Positions 39,349-43,800 of a stretch of 43,800 bases of DNA are shown one piece after another. The stretch is from Actinomycetota bacterium. GTDB taxonomy: Bacteria > Actinomycetota > Acidimicrobiia > Acidimicrobiales > JAJPHE01. Under the pieces are notes generated by a model that had not been told where the DNA came from, did not search any database, and saw nothing but the letters and a program-made list of their open reading frames with translations. Each line of letters begins with the position of its first letter. Positions within the stretch are counted from its first letter, which is position 1. The stretch is taken from positions 1 to 43,800 of the forward strand of contig DAHUYE010000052.1 in the NCBI GenBank assembly GCA_027315345.1. Reading direction: 5' to 3'. The translations under genes and the position numbers were made by a program.

Positions 39349-42300
39349 ATGAAGATGGGACTACGGCGGCTGTCTCGAGGTGTGGTCTGCGGCGTGGTCC
39401 TGGGGGCCATGGCGGCCTCGGCCCTCGTCGTCGGCGCCCCGGCTTCGGCCAACGCCACGTTCAGCTTCACCCGGGTGGCGGGAGCTGATCGCTTCGCCAC
39501 GGCCGCCCAATTGGCTGAGAGTGCCTTCCCGTCGGGGGCCTCGGTGGCCTTCCTGGCCAACGGGACGACGGCCCATTTCCCCGATGCCCTGACCGGCGCC
39601 TACGCGGCGGGATTCGTGAAGGGGCCGGTGCTGCTGACAGACACCGACTCACTTCCCTCCGCCACCGCTTCGGCCCTCCAGGCCCTGCACACCACCAATG
39701 TCGTCATCCTGGGCGGCCCGGCCGCCATCAGTTCGGCCCAGGAGACCCAGCTGGCGTCCAGCTACAAGGTCACCCGGCTGTACAACCAGGATGGCTGTAC
39801 CACCAGCTGCAACCGATACGACACCTCTCGATCCGTCGCCATCTCCATACCGGTCAGCCACGTGGGGACGATCGGGGGCCGTCCGGCCGCCATCGTGGCC
39901 AGCGGCGCCAACTTCCCCGACGCCTTGGTGTCCGGGCCCCTCAGCTACGCATCCGGTCTGCCGGTGCTGATCACCGATCCGGCCAGCCTGTCCCCCCAGA
40001 CCAGCCAGACGCTCAAGGACCTGGGCATCGGCTTCGTACTGATACCCGGTGGCACCGCCGCGGTGTCGGCGGGAGTGGAAACCCAGATTCAGGCTCTCGG
40101 GATCACGACCCGTCGCTTCAGCGGTCAGGACCGCACGGACACCGCCGCTCAGGTGGCTCACTTCGCCGTGGACAACCTCGGCTTCACCAACAAGACGGTG
40201 GATCTAGCTCGTGGCGATGACCCCGCCGACGCTCTGGCCGGAGGACCGTACGGGGGAGCGTCCATGACCCCACTGCTCCTGACGGACGACCCGAACACCC
40301 TCGGCGCCTACAGCGCCCGATATCTCACTGATCTGGCCCCCAGCCTGGCCAGCGGCACCATCTTCGGCGGGACCAGCGCCGTTTCCCAGGCGGTCCAGAA
40401 CCAGGCCACCACCGACGCCCAGAACACAGCCGGTCCCCGCTTGGCCACCGCCTCGATCAGCACCGGCTCCTCCACCCTGACCCTCACCTTCACCGAGGCC
40501 ATCGTGTGTTCCAGCCTGGACGCCAACGGGAGTGATTTCCAGGTGAGTGTCGGCTCGGCCGCGGACAACCCGAGCGCGGCCGCCTGTGTCAGCCCGACCG
40601 GGGGCGCAGCCGCCACGGTCGCACTGACCCTTCCCACGGCCGTGCCCGCCGGCAGCACCGTCGCCGCCACCGCCGAGGCCGGCGGGGACGGGAACACCGT
40701 CCTCGACGCCCAGGGCGCATCCGAGCCCGTCGGGGATACGGTCAGCACCAGCACGGGGGTGGTGCCTCTCTTCAGCGGCGCGTCCTCGGTCGTGGGCTCG
40801 ACCAGCGTCACGGCCGTGTACCAGGAGGCTGTGCAGTGCTCCTCAGTCGACACCGGGGACTACTCCGTCACCGTGGGCGGCGCCGGAGACTCGGTGAGTT
40901 CGGTCAGCTGCCCGCCGGGGTCTTCCCCGAGCGCCGGGACGACCTCCAACTCGGTGCTCATCACCGTCGCCACCGCTCCGACCAGTACCGCCCAGACCGT
41001 CTCCGTCACGGCCCAGGTCGGGACCGACGGGAACACCGTCCTGGATTCAGCGGGTATGGCCCAGCCGGTCGGGAACTCGGCCTCAACCTCACCGACCGCC
41101 ACCACTCAGCCCCGGATCGAGGCCTTCACCGCCGGTGATGCCACCAACGCCTATGTCACCTACAACGAGTCAATTGTCTGTTCCAGTGTGGACGCCAACG
41201 GGAGCGACTACTCCGTGGTGGACAACACCACGGCTGATAATCCCACCGCCGCCAGCTGCGTCAGCCCGTCGGGAGGCGCCGCTTACCAGGTGGAACTGAC
41301 CCTGCCCACCGCCCCGGCCAAGGGAGACACCGTGACGGTGACGGTCAAGAGCGGAGCGGATGCCAACACCGTGACCGACGCTCAGGGTGGAGCCGAGACG
41401 GTCGGGGACTCCGCCGCCACCACCGCCATTGCGCCCGTCTTCACTGGGGCCACGGTCTCGGCTGGATCCTCCACGGTCACCGCCGTCTACAGCGAGGCCA
41501 TCGTCTGCTCCAGCGTCGACCCGCTCGATTACACGGCCAGCGGCAATCTGGTGACGGGGGCCGCCTGCCCGTCCACCGCCACAGGCGGCCAGTCCAACCA
41601 GGTCGTAATTACCCTGGCCAATTCGGTGGCGGGCAACGCCAGCGAGACCATCACGGCCCAGAAGGGCAGCGATCAGAACACCGTCCTGGACGCCAACGGC
41701 TACAGCCAGCCGGCGGGCGACACCACCACGGCCACGGCCAAGGTGGTGCCGGCCATGACCGCCATCAGCGCCACTCCCGGTACCAACTCGGTCACGGTCA
41801 CCTACAACGAGACGATCGTGTGCTCGACCGTGGACGCCAACGGCAGCGACTACGCCGTGACCAGCTCCACCGGATCGGGCAGCCCCACGACCTACACCGT
41901 GACCGGGATCACGTCCTGCAGCACGTCCAGCCCGCAGACGGTGACCATTTCCCTCGGCCAGAGCGTGCCGTCGGGCCAGACCATGACGGTCACGGCCCAG
42001 AACGGCAGCGACGGCGACACGGTCAAGGACTCGGCCGGCAACCAGGAGGCCGTCGGGGACCATGTGTCGACCTCCAGCGGGGCCGCCTCCACCACGCCGA
42101 CCTTCACCGGCCTGACCCAGCCGTCCATGGACACGCTGGTGGCCACCTACAACGAGGCGATCAACACCACCAGCTGCGACACCACGCCGGCCTACGACTT
42201 CACCGTCAGCCAGCTCAGCAGCACGCCGGGCTCGAGCGCATCGCCTCTGCCCATCGCCTCGGTGTCCTGTGACAACAACGGCTCCTATACCCCGTCAGGG

Positions 42301-43251
42301 GGCACCACCCAGACCGGTGTCGGTGAGGCTGTCATCACCCTGACCCAGGACGCCACCTCGGGCGACACCATCACGGTCACGTCCCAGGTAGGCGCGGACA
42401 GCAACACGGTGTGCGCGTCGGGCTCGACCTCCAACTGCCAGGCCGCCGGCCAGACCGAGACGACCGCGGCCACCACCATCGTGCCCAAGATCACCTCGGT
42501 CACAACGTCCGACGGCTCCAACCCGGCCACGCCCCAGGCCACCATCACGGTGACCTACAACGAGGACATCCTCTGCTCGACGGTGGACAGTGGGGACTAC
42601 ACGGTGTCGTATGCGCCCCAGTCGGGCGGGTCAGCCTCCAACTACCCGGCCGGCTCCTTCGTGCCGTCCTGCTCCCCGTCTACGGGCAGCTCCAATCAGG
42701 TGCTGTTGAGCTATCAGACGGCCGGTGTCCCCTTCACGCCCGGCTACACCATCACCGTCACGGCCCAGACCGGCTCGGACACCAACACCGTCTGCACCAA
42801 TCCGGCCGCGGCCCCGGCCCCGTTGGGATCCCCGAGCAACTGTGAGGCGGCTGGGGACTTCGGATCCACCAGTTCCCCCAACGCGGCGCCGGTGATGACC
42901 GGTGTGGTCCTGTCCAGCAACACCGGAGCCAATCCCGTCGTCACCGTTACCTACAGCGAGCTGATCACCTGTAGCACCGTGGACACCAACGGCTCGGACT
43001 ACACGGTGGTGGCCAACCCGACGACGGGCTCGGCCATTCCGACGCCGGCCACGGCGGCCAGCTGCGTCAACCCCAACAGCAACGGCTACAGCGACCAGGT
43101 CACCATCACCACGTCCGACGGCCCGTATCAGAGCGGACAGACCATCACAGTCACAGCCAAGAACGGGGGAGACGGGAGCACGGTCGTGTCGCCCTACAGC
43201 GCCCAACCCGAGCCGGTTGGTGACTCCAAGACCTCGGCGGCCGTGACCTGA
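39349..43251 (+). CDS. Large surface protein: three CWB2 units and eight Cys-bearing Ig/SwmB-like repeats
   Basis: This 1300-residue protein has a signal peptide (RLSRGVVCGVVLGAMAASALVV, cut near SANA). CWB2 units occupy about 35-380 (RVAGADRFATAAQLAESAF, FPDALTGAYAAGF, VVILGGPAAISS). Eight repeats of about 95-130 residues follow (SwmB-like, VTVTYNEAIVCSSVDANGSDY ... ITVTAQNGSDGNTVLDSAG...PVGD). Each has a Cys after the first strand and another in a central loop (SCVSP-like), so an internal disulfide per repeat is likely; repeats 6 and 7 have an extra pair. The protein may form a surface layer or stalk. The ATG at 39349 has GGGAG 6 bases upstream; the frame is open back to 39268. Confidence 0.88.
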   Translation: MKMGLRRLSRGVVCGVVLGAMAASALVVGAPASANATFSFTRVAGADRFATAAQLAESAFPSGASVAFLANGTTAHFPDALTGAYAAGFVKGPVLLTDTDSLPSATASALQALHTTNVVILGGPAAISSAQETQLASSYKVTRLYNQDGCTTSCNRYDTSRSVAISIPVSHVGTIGGRPAAIVASGANFPDALVSGPLSYASGLPVLITDPASLSPQTSQTLKDLGIGFVLIPGGTAAVSAGVETQIQALGITTRRFSGQDRTDTAAQVAHFAVDNLGFTNKTVDLARGDDPADALAGGPYGGASMTPLLLTDDPNTLGAYSARYLTDLAPSLASGTIFGGTSAVSQAVQNQATTDAQNTAGPRLATASISTGSSTLTLTFTEAIVCSSLDANGSDFQVSVGSAADNPSAAACVSPTGGAAATVALTLPTAVPAGSTVAATAEAGGDGNTVLDAQGASEPVGDTVSTSTGVVPLFSGASSVVGSTSVTAVYQEAVQCSSVDTGDYSVTVGGAGDSVSSVSCPPGSSPSAGTTSNSVLITVATAPTSTAQTVSVTAQVGTDGNTVLDSAGMAQPVGNSASTSPTATTQPRIEAFTAGDATNAYVTYNESIVCSSVDANGSDYSVVDNTTADNPTAASCVSPSGGAAYQVELTLPTAPAKGDTVTVTVKSGADANTVTDAQGGAETVGDSAATTAIAPVFTGATVSAGSSTVTAVYSEAIVCSSVDPLDYTASGNLVTGAACPSTATGGQSNQVVITLANSVAGNASETITAQKGSDQNTVLDANGYSQPAGDTTTATAKVVPAMTAISATPGTNSVTVTYNETIVCSTVDANGSDYAVTSSTGSGSPTTYTVTGITSCSTSSPQTVTISLGQSVPSGQTMTVTAQNGSDGDTVKDSAGNQEAVGDHVSTSSGAASTTPTFTGLTQPSMDTLVATYNEAINTTSCDTTPAYDFTVSQLSSTPGSSASPLPIASVSCDNNGSYTPSGGTTQTGVGEAVITLTQDATSGDTITVTSQVGADSNTVCASGSTSNCQAAGQTETTAATTIVPKITSVTTSDGSNPATPQATITVTYNEDILCSTVDSGDYTVSYAPQSGGSASNYPAGSFVPSCSPSTGSSNQVLLSYQTAGVPFTPGYTITVTAQTGSDTNTVCTNPAAAPAPLGSPSNCEAAGDFGSTSSPNAAPVMTGVVLSSNTGANPVVTVTYSELITCSTVDTNGSDYTVVANPTTGSAIPTPATAASCVNPNSNGYSDQVTITTSDGPYQSGQTITVTAKNGGDGSTVVSPYSAQPEPVGDSKTSAAVT
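40432..43251 (+). repeat. Eight imperfect protein-coding repeats
   Basis: Units of about 290-400 bp encode the Cys-bearing domains. They share the protein pattern but have diverged in DNA, so they are old duplications. Approximate junctions are 40755, 41100, 41430, 41740, 42090, 42470 and 42890. Confidence 0.8.
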
Positions 43252-43268
43252 CCGGCCACCTGGTCGAG

Positions 43269-43282
43269 CGCGCCGGAGCGCG
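43269..43282 (+). terminator. Weak hairpin after the surface-protein gene
   Basis: CGCGC-CGGA-GCGCG lies 18 bases beyond the stop. The region 43252-43509 holds no gene that can be supported. Confidence 0.25.
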
Positions 43283-43509
43283 GACTTCTTGGACCGGCTG
43301 GACCAGGAACCGGTGCTCGCTCCTCGACCGGCCGCAAGAAGCACTCGTGCCGGCGGCGCGCCGCTCGGGCCGCTGGCCGCGGCCTGCACAGAATCGATTA
43401 GCTCCGCCGAGGTGGCGCCGCCTCGGCCCCGCCGACTCCGCCCCGCCGTGCGCTCCGCCGGCGTCGCCGAGCCGCCCCACGCCGTCGGGCCCGGCTCAGG
43501 GCCACCGGC

Positions 43510-43800
43510 TCAGGTCCGCCGGCGGGTTCCCCCCGAACCGGCCATGGCTGCGGCCTTGGCCCCCGCCTTCGTCTTGGTCCGGATCCGATCCGCCACCGCC
43601 GCCTGGCGCCGGCGATAGCCCGAGGTCCCCTCCGGGAAGTCCCGGGCCGTCTTGGCCCTATGACAGGCCCGACAGCGGGGCCGGAGGTTCTCGAATGAGG
43701 TCACCCCGCCCTTGGCCGAGGGCTGTAGGTGGTCCCACTCCAGACCCAGGCCTCGGCCACAGTCGATACAGGAGTTGAACATCGACGCCAGCGCCGAACG
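43510..43800 (-). CDS. HNH endonuclease (5' part outside window)
   Basis: This minus-strand ORF runs off the right edge; 96 residues are visible. The HNH core has CIDCGRGLGLEWDHLQP, GGVTSFENLRPRC and CRACHRAKTARDF, with zinc Cys pairs CxxC and CxxC and the D-H catalytic dyad. A basic tail follows. Actinobacterial HNH proteins of this sort often have an upstream DUF222 domain, but that part is not visible. An ATG at 43782 is in frame but probably internal, since the frame continues beyond it. DNA nicking is likely; the target is unknown. No phage or restriction genes adjoin it in this window. Confidence 0.8.
   Translation of the reverse strand, partial: RSALASMFNSCIDCGRGLGLEWDHLQPSAKGGVTSFENLRPRCRACHRAKTARDFPEGTSGYRRRQAAVADRIRTKTKAGAKAAAMAGSGGTRRRT

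Noticed and set aside
43252-43509. Open frames between the surface protein and HNH gene
   Set aside because: They are Pro/Arg-rich, lack ribosome sites and domains, and look like GC-driven shadows.
1-43800. A defence island or novel gene cluster centred on the PIN toxins and HNH gene
   Set aside because: No restriction, CRISPR, retron or nuclease-helicase genes lie between them; the loci are scattered among housekeeping and surface genes.

Overview
The window is very GC-rich DNA with dense short-spaced genes, many GTG starts and 4-base stop/start overlaps. Several secreted proteins combine a Gly-Tyr-Trp-Leu-Val beta-propeller repeat or cell-wall-binding repeat 2 (CWB2) with Thr-rich linkers. 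Together with an OmpR-type regulator beside a type I glutamine synthetase, this points to a high-GC Gram-positive actinobacterium, most likely class Acidimicrobiia. The class is inferred from protein style, not from a marker gene. No rRNA, tRNA, insertion sequence, prophage or CRISPR array was seen.

Layout, left to right. 1-5.2 kb: SnoaL-like protein (cut by the edge), a LuxR-HTH/alpha-beta-hydrolase fusion, a SpoIID/CWB2 wall protein and a WecA/TagO-type glycosyl-1-phosphate transferase. 5.2-13.3 kb: three RHH/PIN toxin-antitoxin pairs among two secreted propeller proteins (one with an S53 sedolisin protease, one with a glycoside-hydrolase-like domain) and a DUF2786/metallohydrolase pair. 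13.3-19.9 kb: a membrane trypsin-fold protein without His or Ser catalytic residues, coupled to a previously hidden 58-residue membrane protein; then Nudix, metallo-beta-lactamase-fold and histidine kinase genes, and two secreted proteins. 19.9-24.7 kb: an iron-sulfur block (Mrp ATPase, short HTH regulator, A-type carrier, [2Fe-2S]/molybdenum-hydroxylase fusion), RidA and a fourth toxin-antitoxin pair. 24.7-30 kb: a FIST plus GGDEF-EAL pair and a DUF3311/MctP-like transporter. 30-36.9 kb: a beta-helix/propeller exoprotein, an MFS transporter, a second CWB2 protein, and an ECF sigma factor with its probable membrane partner. 37-43.8 kb: a GlnR-like regulator and glutamine synthetase, a 1300-residue CWB2 surface protein with eight Cys-bearing repeats, and an HNH endonuclease cut by the right edge.

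The less obvious content is regulatory. At least seven starts follow a TAnnnT -10 hexamer by 6-7 bases, which suggests leaderless transcripts. One 34-bp palindrome lies exactly between the divergent mrp and HTH starts and carries a leaderless promoter on each strand. Two short leader ORFs end on the start codon of the next gene. A TTAAC-N6-TTAAC direct repeat upstream of glnA has the spacing expected for an OmpR/GlnR-type regulator, and the neighbouring regulator is of that type with a degenerate receiver domain.
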